DNA of 64,000 nt from CALINF01 sp039980455 (GCA_039980455.1 JBDXCG010000003.1:1612001-1676000), one strand, 5' to 3'; shown: positions 1 to 9,453, counted from the stretch's first letter. Made by a program: numbers and translations. Notes: generated by a model not told the origin, from the letters alone.

Positions 1-184
1 TAAACGTTACACCCAATGCCTCGCCAACTAATGCGGCAGAATTGGCCAAGTCTATTTTGTCAAAGATATCGGCTTGCAGGTTGGGCGCGATATTGGCTCT
101 CACAGCAAAGCCCAGACCAATCATAAAGATCGACAGATTGCCTACGTAGTAAAGGCGTCGTCGATCGATAGTCTCTGAGTTCAT
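1..184 (-). CDS. MFS-type permease, N-terminal fragment
   Basis: Only the first 61 codons lie in the window; the gene runs off the left edge. It starts at the ATG complementary to 182-184. A short charged tail with an RRR cluster (about residues 8-10) is followed by a hydrophobic helix (about residues 14-28) and a polar loop containing NIAPNLQADIF, the usual beginning of a 12-helix sugar permease of the major facilitator superfamily. It is followed on the same strand by a sugar isomerase gene, and this neighbour is the main reason to think it imports a sugar. Membrane location is clear; the substrate is unknown. Assignment from a fragment is tentative. Confidence 0.5.
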   Translation of the reverse strand, partial: MNSETIDRRRLYYVGNLSIFMIGLGFAVRANIAPNLQADIFDKIDLANSAALVGEALGVTF

Positions 185-220
185 TATTGTCTCCTGCGCT
201 GGCGGCTAGTTACTGTGAGG

Positions 221-1267
221 TTAGTCGAGACCCAGGATACGTCGGTTAGCAACCTCGTCGGCTCCCGACGAAGCAAAGTCATCGAACGCTCGATCAGTGG
301 TGCGGATCATATGGGCCTCGATAAACGGCGCGCCTTCCGCTGCACCATCTTCGGGGTGCTTCAAGCAGCATTCCCACTCCAGAACCGCCCAGCCCTCGTA
401 GCCATACTTGGCAAATTGGCTGAAGATGGCATTGAAGTCTATCTGGCCATCGCCCAATGATCTGAAACGGCCTGGCCGATCCTTCCAAGACTGATAACCG
501 CCATAAATGCCTGAGCGGCCATTGGGATTAAACTCCGCATCCTTTACGTGAAACATCTTGATACGTTCGTGATAAAAATCGATGAACTGCACATAGTCCA
601 GCTGCTGCAACAGGAAATGGCTAGGGTCATACAGAATGTGGCAGCGTGGATGATCGCCGGTTGCCGCGAGAAAACGCTCGAAAGTCACGCCATCATGCAA
701 ATCCTCACCGGGATGAATCTCATAACAGAGATCTACACCCGCCTCATCAAACGCATTCAGGATACCCGTCCAGCGCGCCGCCAGCTCGCGAAAACCAGTT
801 TCGACCAACCCTTCTGGGCGCTGTGGCCAGGGGTATAGCGTATGCCACAGCAACGCGCCCGAAAACGTCGCATGTGCTGTAAGCCCAAGGTTAGCGCTCG
901 CCTGAGCCGCCAGTAGTAACTGCTGTTGTGCCCAGGCTTGCCGCTCTACCGGTTTGCCTCGCACTGCCTCAGGGGCAAAACCATCGAACATCTCATCGTA
1001 GGCAGGGTGCACTGCAACCAACTGACCTTGTAAATGGGTGGACAATTCGCTGATCTCTACGCCGTGCTCCGCGCATACGCCTTGCAGTTGCTGACAGTAG
1101 TCTACGCTCTGAGCCGCGAGTTCAAGATCGATCAGCCGGCTCTCCCAGGTTGGAATCTGGATACCTTTGTAGCCCATGGAGGCTACCCATTGCGCCATAT
1201 TCGGCAGACTATCAAAAGGCCGTTCGTCACCCACAAACTGGGCCAGAAAAATCGCCGGTCCTTTCAT
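221..1267 (-). CDS. sugar phosphate isomerase/epimerase (xylose isomerase-like TIM barrel)
   Basis: A 348-residue cytoplasmic protein of the AP endonuclease 2/xylose isomerase-like TIM-barrel family. Typical metal-site strands are visible: CYEIHPGED near residue 180, YDPSH followed by MFHVKDAEF in the middle, and a C-terminal VLEWE segment. These acidic and histidine residues are the expected divalent metal ligands. Family members interconvert keto- and aldo-sugars or epimerise sugar acids; the exact substrate cannot be read here. It lies 30 bp downstream of a Gfo/Idh/MocA oxidoreductase on the same strand and upstream of a permease, so the three probably form one sugar-catabolic operon. Confidence 0.85.
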   Translation of the reverse strand: MKGPAIFLAQFVGDERPFDSLPNMAQWVASMGYKGIQIPTWESRLIDLELAAQSVDYCQQLQGVCAEHGVEISELSTHLQGQLVAVHPAYDEMFDGFAPEAVRGKPVERQAWAQQQLLLAAQASANLGLTAHATFSGALLWHTLYPWPQRPEGLVETGFRELAARWTGILNAFDEAGVDLCYEIHPGEDLHDGVTFERFLAATGDHPRCHILYDPSHFLLQQLDYVQFIDFYHERIKMFHVKDAEFNPNGRSGIYGGYQSWKDRPGRFRSLGDGQIDFNAIFSQFAKYGYEGWAVLEWECCLKHPEDGAAEGAPFIEAHMIRTTDRAFDDFASSGADEVANRRILGLD

Positions 1268-1297
1268 ATCACGCTCACTCTGTTACGGATCTCTTGG

Positions 1298-2455
1298 CTA
1301 AAGATCAGGGAAATTATGCCATTTGATATCACTGCTACTGGCTGCCACCGCAGTTTCGATAAACGCCATGCCGCGTACAGCTTCTTCTATCCCCGGGCAG
1401 TCCATCGCCCAATCTGCAGGACTACGGCCTTCACTTGCAGCTCGAATCTGTTCAGCAAAGGCAATATACAAATTCGCAAACGCCTCTATATACCCTTCCG
1501 GGTGCCCTGGCGGCGTTCGGCAAAACCTCAGTGCATGAGGGTCAAGATACGACGCGCCTGCGCGCAAAACTTCCGCGGGCCGCTCGGCATACTTGAGCGT
1601 GAGCGTATTGGGTTCCTGCTGCGACCAGGTGAGCGAGGCCTTATCACCATAAACAGCAATCAACAGTGCATTCTCTTCACCCAGCGCGATTTGGCTGGCC
1701 AGCAGTACACCGCGTGCACCGTTTTGCAGCCGCAGAAGTACAGCACCATCGTCATCCAAAGACCGCTCGTCAACAACACTGCCAAGGTCCGCGCACAACG
1801 AAGCGATACGCTGCTGTGTAATGTACTCGAGCAAGTTTGCTGCGTGCACACCAATATCGCCCATACAACTACTGACACCGGCCGTCGCTGGATCAAGCCT
1901 CCAGGCTGCCTGCTTATTCTCATCATGCTCAACTGCTGTGGCCAGCCAGCCCTGTGGATACTGTACAACTACTCGTCGCACCTCACCGAGCTCGCCAGAG
2001 GCAATTCGACTACGCGCCTCTTTGACCATGGGATAACCCGAATACGTGTGTGTTAGCCCATAGAGACTATCCCCTGAGGCCAGGGCGCTTCGCAATTGCA
2101 GCGCTTCTGCCAAGCTAAGTGTGGCCGGTTTGTCGCTAAGCACGTGAAAGCCTGCCGCAATTGCTTCAAGCGCCACGGGTAGATGAAGGTGGTTAGGCGT
2201 AACGATCGCAACAAATTGCATGCGTTTATCTACAGGTAGTAGCGCCTCTTCGCGAAACATAGACTGGTAATCGCCATAGCAGCGACCAGCGGACAGGTGT
2301 AACGACTGTCCGCTGCGATGCGATCGCTGGGCATTCGAACTGAAAGCGCCGCACACCAGTTCTATCTCGCCGTCGAGTGCTGCAGCCATTCGGTGAATAG
2401 CACCAATAAAGGCACCCTCCCCGCCGCCGACCATACCCATACGGACCTTTGCCAT
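1298..2455 (-). CDS. Gfo/Idh/MocA family NAD(P)-dependent oxidoreductase
   Basis: A 385-residue enzyme with an N-terminal Rossmann fold: a glycine-rich nucleotide loop (VGGGEGAFIG, about residues 9-18), then IVTPNHLH after the third strand and SDKPATLSL, the equivalent of the catalytic EKP motif of the family. The C-terminal half is the usual alpha/beta substrate domain, with GDIGVHAANLLEYIT carrying a likely catalytic His. Members oxidise sugar or inositol hydroxyls with NAD(P). It is the first gene of the minus-strand sugar cluster; the divergent DUF1080 gene shares the 130-bp upstream region. A 3-keto-sugar route is a reasonable inference, not proven. Confidence 0.88.
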   Translation of the reverse strand: MAKVRMGMVGGGEGAFIGAIHRMAAALDGEIELVCGAFSSNAQRSHRSGQSLHLSAGRCYGDYQSMFREEALLPVDKRMQFVAIVTPNHLHLPVALEAIAAGFHVLSDKPATLSLAEALQLRSALASGDSLYGLTHTYSGYPMVKEARSRIASGELGEVRRVVVQYPQGWLATAVEHDENKQAAWRLDPATAGVSSCMGDIGVHAANLLEYITQQRIASLCADLGSVVDERSLDDDGAVLLRLQNGARGVLLASQIALGEENALLIAVYGDKASLTWSQQEPNTLTLKYAERPAEVLRAGASYLDPHALRFCRTPPGHPEGYIEAFANLYIAFAEQIRAASEGRSPADWAMDCPGIEEAVRGMAFIETAVAASSSDIKWHNFPDL

Positions 2456-2586
2456 AAATCATTATCCTGCGTATTGTGCTCATTATTCTCCGCACCACGA
2501 TCTGTAGATCAGAACATGCGCTTGTACTGCGATCGTAGAGGATAACAGTGAAGCTACACGACGAAAAATAAAATAGGGAAAGATCC

Positions 2587-3441
2587 ATGCGGGTTCTGCT
2601 CAAGCTGATCATTGTGTTACTGGTACTGCTAGGCGCCGTGGCAGCAGTGTTCTATCAGGTTTACTTCAAGACCGGTCAATACGTACACGAAGGCGCACTC
2701 GCGAGCCCGCCCTCTGAAAGCATTGCTGATGACGCCTGGGTAACTATTTTTGATGGCGAAACACTCGATGGCTGGACACCCAAACTGGTAGGTAGCCCTT
2801 TGGGAGAGGACAACAGGAATACATTTCGCGTTCAAGATAGCAGCATCACCGTAGCCTACGATGACTATCCACAATGGTCGGGAGAGTTTGGTCATCTGTT
2901 CTACCACCTGCCCTTCACGCACTATGTATTACAGCTTGAGTATCGCTTCACCGGCGAGCAGATTGCAGAGGGTGCTGCGATGGCCTGGGCCTGGCGAAAC
3001 AGCGGCGTGATGATTCACGCTCAGGCACCGGAATCAATGACGCTAACTCAGGACTTTCCAGTATCGCTGGAAGTGCAGCTGCTGGGCGCCCACCCCGATG
3101 AGCATCGACCCACGGCGAACCTCTGTACACCCGGTACGCACGTGGCGCTGCACGGAAAGCGACATACACAGCACTGTATGTTTTCAGCCTCGCCCAGTTT
3201 CGTTGGCGATGAATGGATAACATTGGAGGTTGAGGTCAGAGGCAACGAGCTAGTGAGGCACTTCATCAATGGCAAACTGGTATTTGAATACAGCCAGCCT
3301 CATCTGGACACATGGATGGGCCCGGGCAAGCAACTTGCAGCAGATGGCTCTGAGGAGGCGATTAAGGGTGGATACATTGCCCTGCAGTCAGAGAGTCACC
3401 CGGTACAGTTCCGGGATATTAAAATCGTGCCATTAGACTAG
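2587..3441 (+). CDS. DUF1080 (3-keto-disaccharide hydrolase-like) membrane-anchored protein
   Basis: A 284-residue protein with an N-terminal hydrophobic helix (about residues 4-27) that acts as signal anchor, then a concanavalin-like DUF1080 domain. The domain opens with WVTIFDGETLDGW, the hallmark of the family, and ends with GYIALQSESHPVQFRDIKI, the matching terminal strands. The family is known from 3-keto-glycoside hydrolases and many predicted periplasmic carbohydrate proteins. It is divergent from the Gfo/Idh/MocA and isomerase genes, which fits cleavage or binding of an oxidised glycoside in the periplasm (inference). The start codon at 2587 follows an AGGGAAAGA Shine-Dalgarno-like stretch. 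Confidence 0.8.
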   Translation: MRVLLKLIIVLLVLLGAVAAVFYQVYFKTGQYVHEGALASPPSESIADDAWVTIFDGETLDGWTPKLVGSPLGEDNRNTFRVQDSSITVAYDDYPQWSGEFGHLFYHLPFTHYVLQLEYRFTGEQIAEGAAMAWAWRNSGVMIHAQAPESMTLTQDFPVSLEVQLLGAHPDEHRPTANLCTPGTHVALHGKRHTQHCMFSASPSFVGDEWITLEVEVRGNELVRHFINGKLVFEYSQPHLDTWMGPGKQLAADGSEEAIKGGYIALQSESHPVQFRDIKIVPLD

Positions 3442-3477
3442 CGATATTGGTGCCTGCCTGTTAGCAGTTCCACCACG

Positions 3478-3984
3478 CTAGGACTCGTGCGCTCCGTACG
3501 TTTGCTTGAGCGCTTCAACCTGCCCCATCACATCCCCATAGTCGACCAGGTCGGTGGCGTCAACAATCAGGCCGTTTTCAAGTCGCAGCACGCTGGTCTG
3601 CGCGCCTCGCAGCACCACGCTCTCCTTCTTGATACCCCAGGTATCGCCCGCAACAGTCACTGCTACTTTCAGCGTCAATACCGCCATAGCACCTGCCTGA
3701 AAACAGTTGGTAATTGTATAGTCGATCGCTGAGGTGCCGCTGCCTTCTGAAGATTCCTGCCAAAATTGCCGGATGGCTAGTGGGCCACGAAGATCGATTT
3801 CCGCCGTATCAAAGAAAGCCATAGTAGGATCGTGGTAGCGCGAATCTTCCGCAAACAGCGCTTGCAACGCGTCCCAATTTTGCTCTTCGATCACTTTTAT
3901 CCAGCGATGCGGTACTGAATCAGTGGCGCAGTCGGCCACGGAATGACAGGACATCGAGAGTAAGATAAGCAGTAGCCAACGCAT
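3478..3984 (-). CDS. exported SnoaL/NTF2-like protein
   Basis: A 168-residue protein. I chose the ATG at 3984 because a GGAGA Shine-Dalgarno lies just upstream and the product then begins with a signal peptide (MRWLLLILLSMSCHSVADC; a lipoprotein or ordinary cleavage near the Cys cannot be separated by eye). The mature part has the NTF2-like layout: an N-terminal helix with WIKVIEEQNWDALQALFAEDSRYHDP, then strands ending in LENGLIVDATDLVDYGD. Such folds bind or isomerise small molecules; several in the window's families are of unknown role. It converges on the DUF1080 gene and diverges from the next exported protein. Confidence 0.65.
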   Translation of the reverse strand: MRWLLLILLSMSCHSVADCATDSVPHRWIKVIEEQNWDALQALFAEDSRYHDPTMAFFDTAEIDLRGPLAIRQFWQESSEGSGTSAIDYTITNCFQAGAMAVLTLKVAVTVAGDTWGIKKESVVLRGAQTSVLRLENGLIVDATDLVDYGDVMGQVEALKQTYGAHES

Positions 3985-4132
3985 GACGGTCTCCAGAAAA
4001 GCAAAGCAGGCACTAGCGTAAACCCGATTGATACCCGCTACAATTGCCACACAAGAACTATCGATATCCACACCTGCTACACGCGTCCACAATCGTTTAC
4101 AATGCGCACATCGAATTCAAGAGGACTTCAAT

Positions 4133-4912
4133 ATGAGAACACTTTTTCTAGCCATCACTGCCTGTGCAGGTCTTATGGCTGCGCAAGCGATTGCCGATAC
4201 ACTGGAGCTAGACGATGGCACGTTGCTCGAAGGTGAGTTCATGGGTAGCAGCAATGGCATCATAATGTTCAATACGGGCACCCGTATTGAGGCGTTCCCA
4301 GAGCCCGACGTGGCCGGTATTTATCTGGATGAAGTAGATAGATCCCCCAAAGCTGCTGCAGCACCAGAGCCGGCACCGGCACCAAAGGCAAAGCCCGCCC
4401 CGCCGCCGCCGCCACCTAAAGACATCACTGTGCCCAGCGGCACCCGGATGGTGATTCGCATGGCCGACTCTATCGACACAAAAAGACATAAGACGGGTCA
4501 CCGCTTTCGCGGCCAACTGGAAGGCGCAATCGTGATCAATGGCGTGACAGTCGCTCCCAGAGGAACCTTTGTACATGGCCGGATCATTCAGGCGTCAACC
4601 GGCGGTAGAGCCGTAGGCTCCTCTGAAATGGCTATCGAATTCACAGACATCATGATTGATGACCAGCTCTATGAAATAGCTACCACAGGCTTACAGGCGA
4701 AAACTGGCAACGAAGCGGGTAAGACTGCTGGCCGCACAGCAAGAGCTGCCGTGATAGGCGGCTTGATCAGCGGCAAGAGTGGTGCAAAAACGGGAGCTGC
4801 AGTTGGACTTGGCGCGTCAATTCTCACCAGCGGCTCAAGCATCAATGTGCCAGCAGGAACGATCCTGGAAACCACATTGCGTACGCCGCTCACTATCCCC
4901 GGCAACTGGTAA
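4133..4912 (+). CDS. exported protein with proline-rich linker and glycine-rich C-terminus
   Basis: A 259-residue protein starting at the ATG at 4133 (GAGGAC Shine-Dalgarno at 4121). It has a signal peptide (about residues 1-21), a small N-terminal beta domain (LDDGTLLEGEF... as in proteins with an LSm-like or SH3-like fold), an Ala/Pro linker with seven consecutive prolines, and a C-terminal domain rich in Gly/Ala (AVIGGLISGKSGAKTGAAVG) that resembles glycine-zipper segments. The C-terminal part (TVPSGTRMVIRMADSIDT... INVPAGTILETTLRTPL) contains two similar beta motifs. Periplasmic or outer-membrane location is likely. I do not recognise a function. Confidence 0.6.
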   Translation: MRTLFLAITACAGLMAAQAIADTLELDDGTLLEGEFMGSSNGIIMFNTGTRIEAFPEPDVAGIYLDEVDRSPKAAAAPEPAPAPKAKPAPPPPPPKDITVPSGTRMVIRMADSIDTKRHKTGHRFRGQLEGAIVINGVTVAPRGTFVHGRIIQASTGGRAVGSSEMAIEFTDIMIDDQLYEIATTGLQAKTGNEAGKTAGRTARAAVIGGLISGKSGAKTGAAVGLGASILTSGSSINVPAGTILETTLRTPLTIPGNW

Positions 4913-4947
4913 GCACTAGCTGCACCTACCGCTATTTAGTGAGAAAA

Positions 4948-4987
4948 GCCTAAGGCCCTAGTCGTAAGACTTGGCCTTAGGCATTTT
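4948..4987. terminator. bidirectional Rho-independent terminator
   Basis: Perfect 10-bp inverted repeat (GCCTAAGGCC at 4948-4957 and GGCCTTAGGC at 4973-4982) followed by ATTTT and preceded by AAAA, so it can end transcripts from the + gene at 4133-4912 and from the minus gene at 5019-6698. Confidence 0.9.
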
Positions 4988-5018
4988 GCTAAGCTCCGCG
5001 TGTTTATTCCGATAGCTG

Positions 5019-6698
5019 TTATTCCAAAAGCATCACAAGTCGTGTGTTAAAGCCATGGCTATCGCCCGTTTCACCGAATCGATCGAGAGTGATAAACCGA
5101 TAGTTCATGTTTACATTGAGGTAGGGGTTTAGCCACCAATTCAGACCCATAGACCAGATATCCATATCGCCGGCATCGGCGTCGAACGTTGAGCCAGGCG
5201 CCTCACTCATATCCATGTTGCTATAGCGAGCACCGATCTCCCAGGCGCCCCAACCATTTTGCTCCACCGTTCTGGCGACCGGAATAGGCTTGAATATTCC
5301 GACACGATAATTATAAGGGCGCACTTCGCCGGTGAGAATCCACGAGGCAGTGATGTGATAGCCATCAAGTGAGGGATCGCTAAACTCACGCGACTCCAGA
5401 TCGGTTCGCGCGTATTCACCGTGCAGCCAGAATGGGCCGCTACGCAACGATGCCTCCGCCTGATACGTCATCGACTCTTTGGGGAATAGAAACTCTGTGG
5501 CCAGAAAATCGGGAGCCTGATTGAACTCGGGGCCTACTTGCGTGACCACGCCCTCTTTGGCGTTGGAGTGGCGCAGCCCCCCACCTAAGTGCAGTAACGT
5601 GCTTTCATTGTCCGACAGATAAGGTACCCAGGTCGCCCTGCCCACATACTGTGTTGCATTATCACTAAATGAATTCGGCTGATCCTTGTCGAGCCAATTG
5701 TTGAACGCACCACCGGCGAGCGTCATGCGATCTTCTGCCAATGTGCCGGCCATCACTAGGCCGACATTTCTGGAGGGTAACAATGCATCCGACACTGCCG
5801 CTCGCTCCTGCATAGGCCCATGACCTAGCGCCATCAAGCGCTCCATCGAGATGGGCTCTTTTTGCTTGCCTATACTAAAGCTGGTCTTCTCCCAGATCGG
5901 AATGTCCAACCGGAGATCAAACAATGTGTAATCATCTGACTCGGTGGAATCAAAGCCTTCGTCAAACGCATGAGTAGCACCAAAGATCGTCCATACCCAA
6001 GGCTTTTCAAAGTTTAGAGTGCCTACGCCACCAAACCGTAAACCGCGAATTTCACCGCCGGAAAATTCATCGAGATCACCCACCTGAAACTCACTTTGCT
6101 TATCCTGCCCCACCCAGTTTTGCCTATCGACCACCAACCCGCCTGTAAACACACCAGAAACCGCTTTGGTTTCAAAGTGATTCCAGCGCGCCGCATCGTT
6201 GTAGCTCAATGGTACGGCTAGAGGCGGCGGCGCGTAGGCTAGCCATCCCCGTTGAGCGCGATCTTTCTCTTCAGGCGTCTCTTCGAGAATGCCAACAAAC
6301 GTGTTCTTGACAACTTTTCCCTGATAGATCGCAAAGCGGGCGTGGGTTTTGGTATCGAGTAACAGGGAGATGTTCTGCCGCGGGTCGCCAGAGAGAATCA
6401 AAAAATTCGCAGATTCCCCGAGAGTAAGCTCTCCCAGCACAACTCCACCGGCAGCATCATAGGACTCTTCAGCTTCATCAATTGGAATCAGGTCCTGAGT
6501 AATGATGTCGAGTATGGAGTCCTTAACCAGAATGTTAACGACAACAGTTTCTTTCTCTCCGGACCTGTCGATTAAGGTGACATTACGCAGCAATATTGAC
6601 TGGGCGGCAGGTTGCGCCAAGGCCGGTAGCGCAGACAAGAATCCCCACACTAGAATCGCCGATAGAATTACACCGCGCACAGAGTTATCACACCTCAT
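5019..6698 (-). CDS. OprO/OprP-like porin with N-terminal barrel-less amidohydrolase domain
   Basis: A 559-residue outer-membrane protein. Residues 1-28 are a signal peptide ending in ALAQ. Residues about 33-135 match the composite beta-sandwich of amidohydrolases: ILLRNVTLID...ILVKDSILDII at the front, then directly GELTLGESANFLILSGDP and ARFAIYQGKVVKN, which normally follow the TIM barrel. The barrel and all metal ligands are absent. The remaining 400 residues are a beta-barrel of the phosphate-selective porin O/P type (SIGKQKEPISMERLMALG, alternating strands, GFNTRLVMLLE at the C-terminus). An authentic full-length amidohydrolase sits downstream in the locus at 10970-12469. Substrate unknown. 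No sign of frameshift; the fusion reads through cleanly. Confidence 0.75.
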   Translation of the reverse strand: MRCDNSVRGVILSAILVWGFLSALPALAQPAAQSILLRNVTLIDRSGEKETVVVNILVKDSILDIITQDLIPIDEAEESYDAAGGVVLGELTLGESANFLILSGDPRQNISLLLDTKTHARFAIYQGKVVKNTFVGILEETPEEKDRAQRGWLAYAPPPLAVPLSYNDAARWNHFETKAVSGVFTGGLVVDRQNWVGQDKQSEFQVGDLDEFSGGEIRGLRFGGVGTLNFEKPWVWTIFGATHAFDEGFDSTESDDYTLFDLRLDIPIWEKTSFSIGKQKEPISMERLMALGHGPMQERAAVSDALLPSRNVGLVMAGTLAEDRMTLAGGAFNNWLDKDQPNSFSDNATQYVGRATWVPYLSDNESTLLHLGGGLRHSNAKEGVVTQVGPEFNQAPDFLATEFLFPKESMTYQAEASLRSGPFWLHGEYARTDLESREFSDPSLDGYHITASWILTGEVRPYNYRVGIFKPIPVARTVEQNGWGAWEIGARYSNMDMSEAPGSTFDADAGDMDIWSMGLNWWLNPYLNVNMNYRFITLDRFGETGDSHGFNTRLVMLLE

Positions 6699-6744
6699 CG
6701 AGCTACTGATTTGCTTTGCTTACGTTAGACAAACTGTCTCTAAC

Positions 6745-7983
6745 TCAAAAATACTTGGCGAAGACATTTTCTACAACGGGCGCCACATTGATTCCAAACA
6801 TCCACTCGGGGCCAAAGGCATCTGCCTGCTCCGTGTAGTAGTTAATTTCGGCGCTCATTTTCCAGGGTCTGCCTCCAAAAATTACTGTTTTTCCCACTGA
6901 GAGATTTACGGGCAAAGTCCACTGACTCTCTTCGTGGTCGTAGTTGATAATCGGCGCACTTCCCCAGTTCCACCCCCCGCCGGGTAGCAGCGTAAAGAAG
7001 GCATTGATCGTTGTCAGACTGACATCGGCGTCACCAGAGCCCGCAATGTCAGTTTGATAGCTAGTCAAAGCGCCAACCACGTACTTCTTGGACAACTTAC
7101 CAAGAATAAACTCGGGCCCCGCGCTCCAACGATCCGGGCCTAATTCATCCTTAGTAGCCGTCGGTAGCGTTGATATCATCCCCACTGCCCACAAGATACC
7201 TGTGTCCGTTGTACGTCCATAGGCCAGGTCAAAGCCTATGTCGCCCAATCCGGAAACCGAATCAAAATCGAGCTCGTCACCTTCAAACACGGGTTGATCC
7301 AACAACACTGGAAGAGCCGGACGGAAGAATACCGTAGCGCCATTATCCAGCGAAAATGGAAAGGAAGGCTGGAACAGCAAGGTGGTACTGTTCTGATCAG
7401 ACGCATTGGGTAGATCACCCTTAAACGCTCGATACTGTGTTTTGAGTGTGAGGCTAGCCAGCGGCGTATTGGGGTTTGCTAATGACTTGGCAATTTCATC
7501 GGCAGAAGGTTTACCCATCCCTACGCCAGATCCCGCTACGATGACCGGCTGTCCGTCGCGCGTAATACTGACGATTGCGCTTTCTTGCGTTGTTAAGTTC
7601 GTGACACGATACATTGACTCTTCCTGGGTATCCCGCTCGATCTCATAGCAAGTGACTGCACCCCTTGAGTTAACGCAGACGCTATCGTCGCGAACCTCCC
7701 ATGTTCGGGAGAACGTGTCGCCCCAGGCATTTAGCGTGCCTGTTCCGTCAGCATTGTAAACAGCTTTCGCTTCTACGCCCGGCTCAAGAGTAGAAACCAT
7801 TACCGTGTCTGACATGAGCTGCTGCAACTCCTCGGCGTCGTTAATTCTGCCCCACTCCTGAGCTAACGCAGCATTGGAAAACTCAACTAAAAAGCAAAAA
7901 ACCAGCAACTTTGATCGCAGTACCACCTTCCAAAAACCTCCTACAATTGCTACGAAACTTGAATTGGGGCCTAAAAGGCTCAA
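6745..7983 (-). CDS. outer-membrane beta-barrel protein (phenol-degradation MetA-like family)
   Basis: A 412-residue exported protein; the signal peptide is long (hydrophobic core about residues 28-40, cleavage after ALAQ), so a later start than 7983 is possible. Residues about 45-150 form a small soluble domain with two Cys (VCVN...VTCYEI). From about residue 180 the sequence alternates as amphipathic strands with LLFQPSFPF, FFRPALPV, GLGDIGFDLAYG and WSAGPEFILGKL, the pattern of the MetA/transporter-like barrel family, and ends with aromatic F. The protein at 41832-42944 has the same barrel pattern. It is 46 bp upstream of the porin at 5019-6698 on the same strand and probably cotranscribed. 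Confidence 0.65.
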   Translation of the reverse strand: MSLLGPNSSFVAIVGGFWKVVLRSKLLVFCFLVEFSNAALAQEWGRINDAEELQQLMSDTVMVSTLEPGVEAKAVYNADGTGTLNAWGDTFSRTWEVRDDSVCVNSRGAVTCYEIERDTQEESMYRVTNLTTQESAIVSITRDGQPVIVAGSGVGMGKPSADEIAKSLANPNTPLASLTLKTQYRAFKGDLPNASDQNSTTLLFQPSFPFSLDNGATVFFRPALPVLLDQPVFEGDELDFDSVSGLGDIGFDLAYGRTTDTGILWAVGMISTLPTATKDELGPDRWSAGPEFILGKLSKKYVVGALTSYQTDIAGSGDADVSLTTINAFFTLLPGGGWNWGSAPIINYDHEESQWTLPVNLSVGKTVIFGGRPWKMSAEINYYTEQADAFGPEWMFGINVAPVVENVFAKYF

Positions 7984-8119
7984 CCGTTATAGTCTAATTC
8001 ATCATCAACATTAAGACACTGCATATTGCCCGGCCCTCAGCAGGTCTGCGAGCCCAATGCACAAACCGTATACTTTCCAGTTCATCACCCCGCACGGACT
8101 CTTTCTACTCGGCCTGATA

Positions 8120-9445
8120 CTACATAGTGAGCGTAGCGCGAACACTCGCTATCCATACTCGATCTTCTTCAGGGGTTTTGGCGGGCTTCAGTAAAAGCTG
8201 TACATCCGGCGTTAGAGAAAAATTCTTTGTCAGCTGAAACTTATAGGACGTTTCCACAACATACTCATCGTCGAGGCGCTCGCCATGGGTTTCCCTGGAT
8301 GGATCAGCCCAACCCGCGCCTACAGTCCAACTACGGTCTGACCAAGGGCTGTATTCAAAGCCCAGACTCGCTGCATTTTCAGCAGCTACACCAGCGCCGC
8401 CATTCGAATGCCCCAATCGCACAAACGTGAGCAGAGTATCTGTCCACTGCCGACTAGCACTAACTGCCACTCCATCTCCGGCCGAAACCCCTTGCGCGTG
8501 CCGGGCATCCTTTTCCCAATAGGTGAACTGTATTCGGTCCGTTGCTCGCAAGCCGATATCGGGGGTCCAACCCACTTCGATCGCCTTTAGCCACTCGTAC
8601 TCCCTGAATGTGTCTAAATCGAATGTCCCGTTAGACGCGTTGCCATCATAGATTTGTGCGCCCAGCCAGACCTGGTCTGTGACAAACCCTTTCGCGACGG
8701 CACCAAGAGCGCCCGCTCCGGTTGTCGCAAGCGTTGGATTAAAAACGAAAGAGCGATTCAAGAATCCGCGATAGGGTGATTGAAAAGCAAAGGCATCCAG
8801 ATACGCATCAAACGCCAGCCTGCCGACTGCTATGCCTGCCCGGCCATCATTCAAGAGTTGAGTCCAGTTCAGTACAGCCAGATCGGTATCGAAATTATTA
8901 CCATAAGGAAAACCGGTGTTAAGCGCAGCGGCGTACTGAGCACCAAGTTGCTGAGGTGATGGGTCTCCGCCAATATCCGATCTGCTCTCCAGCCTCCACT
9001 CGAGCTTGCCGTCGTTTCCAGAGGGGGAGGAGTAGCCCTTCCAACTGCCTTGAAAACGATAGATTCCACCCGCGGAGCTCTTCTGGCTATCGTCAGAGGC
9101 ATCAGCACTACTATGCTGATATAACATAAGTACATTGACGCCCAACTTGATATTGCTCGTGTCGTTTAAACCCTCCTTCCACTTGAACCAAGGGTCAAAT
9201 CCGCGTTGCAAGGGATCAAGCTGATAGAGGGAGTCCCGGTTTTCATTCAATGTGTCGAGCTCTTGAGATACCGCGCTGGGGCCGCCAAACTCAACGCTAT
9301 CACCATAGCCGGATTGATAAGCCTCGACAGGCGCCGGCTCGACGGATGACGCTGGCGTCGCCGTATCTGCATACAAGCCAGACGACCCAGCTGAAAGAGA
9401 CAAGACAGTGGTGTATGACAATAACCGGAGCTTTCTCGCTTTCAT
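8120..9445 (-). CDS. OprB-like carbohydrate-selective porin (second of a tandem pair)
   Basis: A 441-residue outer-membrane protein starting at the ATG at 9445; the alternative 13 codons earlier would add a non-signal extension. Signal peptide about residues 1-26. The mature N-terminus has FGGPSAVSQELDTL, then a long barrel with SWKGYSS, GRLAFDAYLDAFAFQSPYRGF, and a DEYVVETSYKFQLTKNFSLTPDVQLLLKP end typical of OprB-family sugar porins. It starts 9 bp after the stop of a paralogous porin (9454-10743) with the same FGGP motif and the same closing strands, so the pair arose by tandem duplication and is translationally coupled. Substrate not readable. Confidence 0.78.
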   Translation of the reverse strand: MKARKLRLLSYTTVLSLSAGSSGLYADTATPASSVEPAPVEAYQSGYGDSVEFGGPSAVSQELDTLNENRDSLYQLDPLQRGFDPWFKWKEGLNDTSNIKLGVNVLMLYQHSSADASDDSQKSSAGGIYRFQGSWKGYSSPSGNDGKLEWRLESRSDIGGDPSPQQLGAQYAAALNTGFPYGNNFDTDLAVLNWTQLLNDGRAGIAVGRLAFDAYLDAFAFQSPYRGFLNRSFVFNPTLATTGAGALGAVAKGFVTDQVWLGAQIYDGNASNGTFDLDTFREYEWLKAIEVGWTPDIGLRATDRIQFTYWEKDARHAQGVSAGDGVAVSASRQWTDTLLTFVRLGHSNGGAGVAAENAASLGFEYSPWSDRSWTVGAGWADPSRETHGERLDDEYVVETSYKFQLTKNFSLTPDVQLLLKPAKTPEEDRVWIASVRATLTM

Positions 9446-9453
9446 TAACAAAG

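Noticed and set aside
1034..2056. A 340-codon open frame on the plus strand
   Set aside because: It lies antisense to the isomerase and the Gfo/Idh/MocA gene, which have clear family motifs; its own translation shows none.
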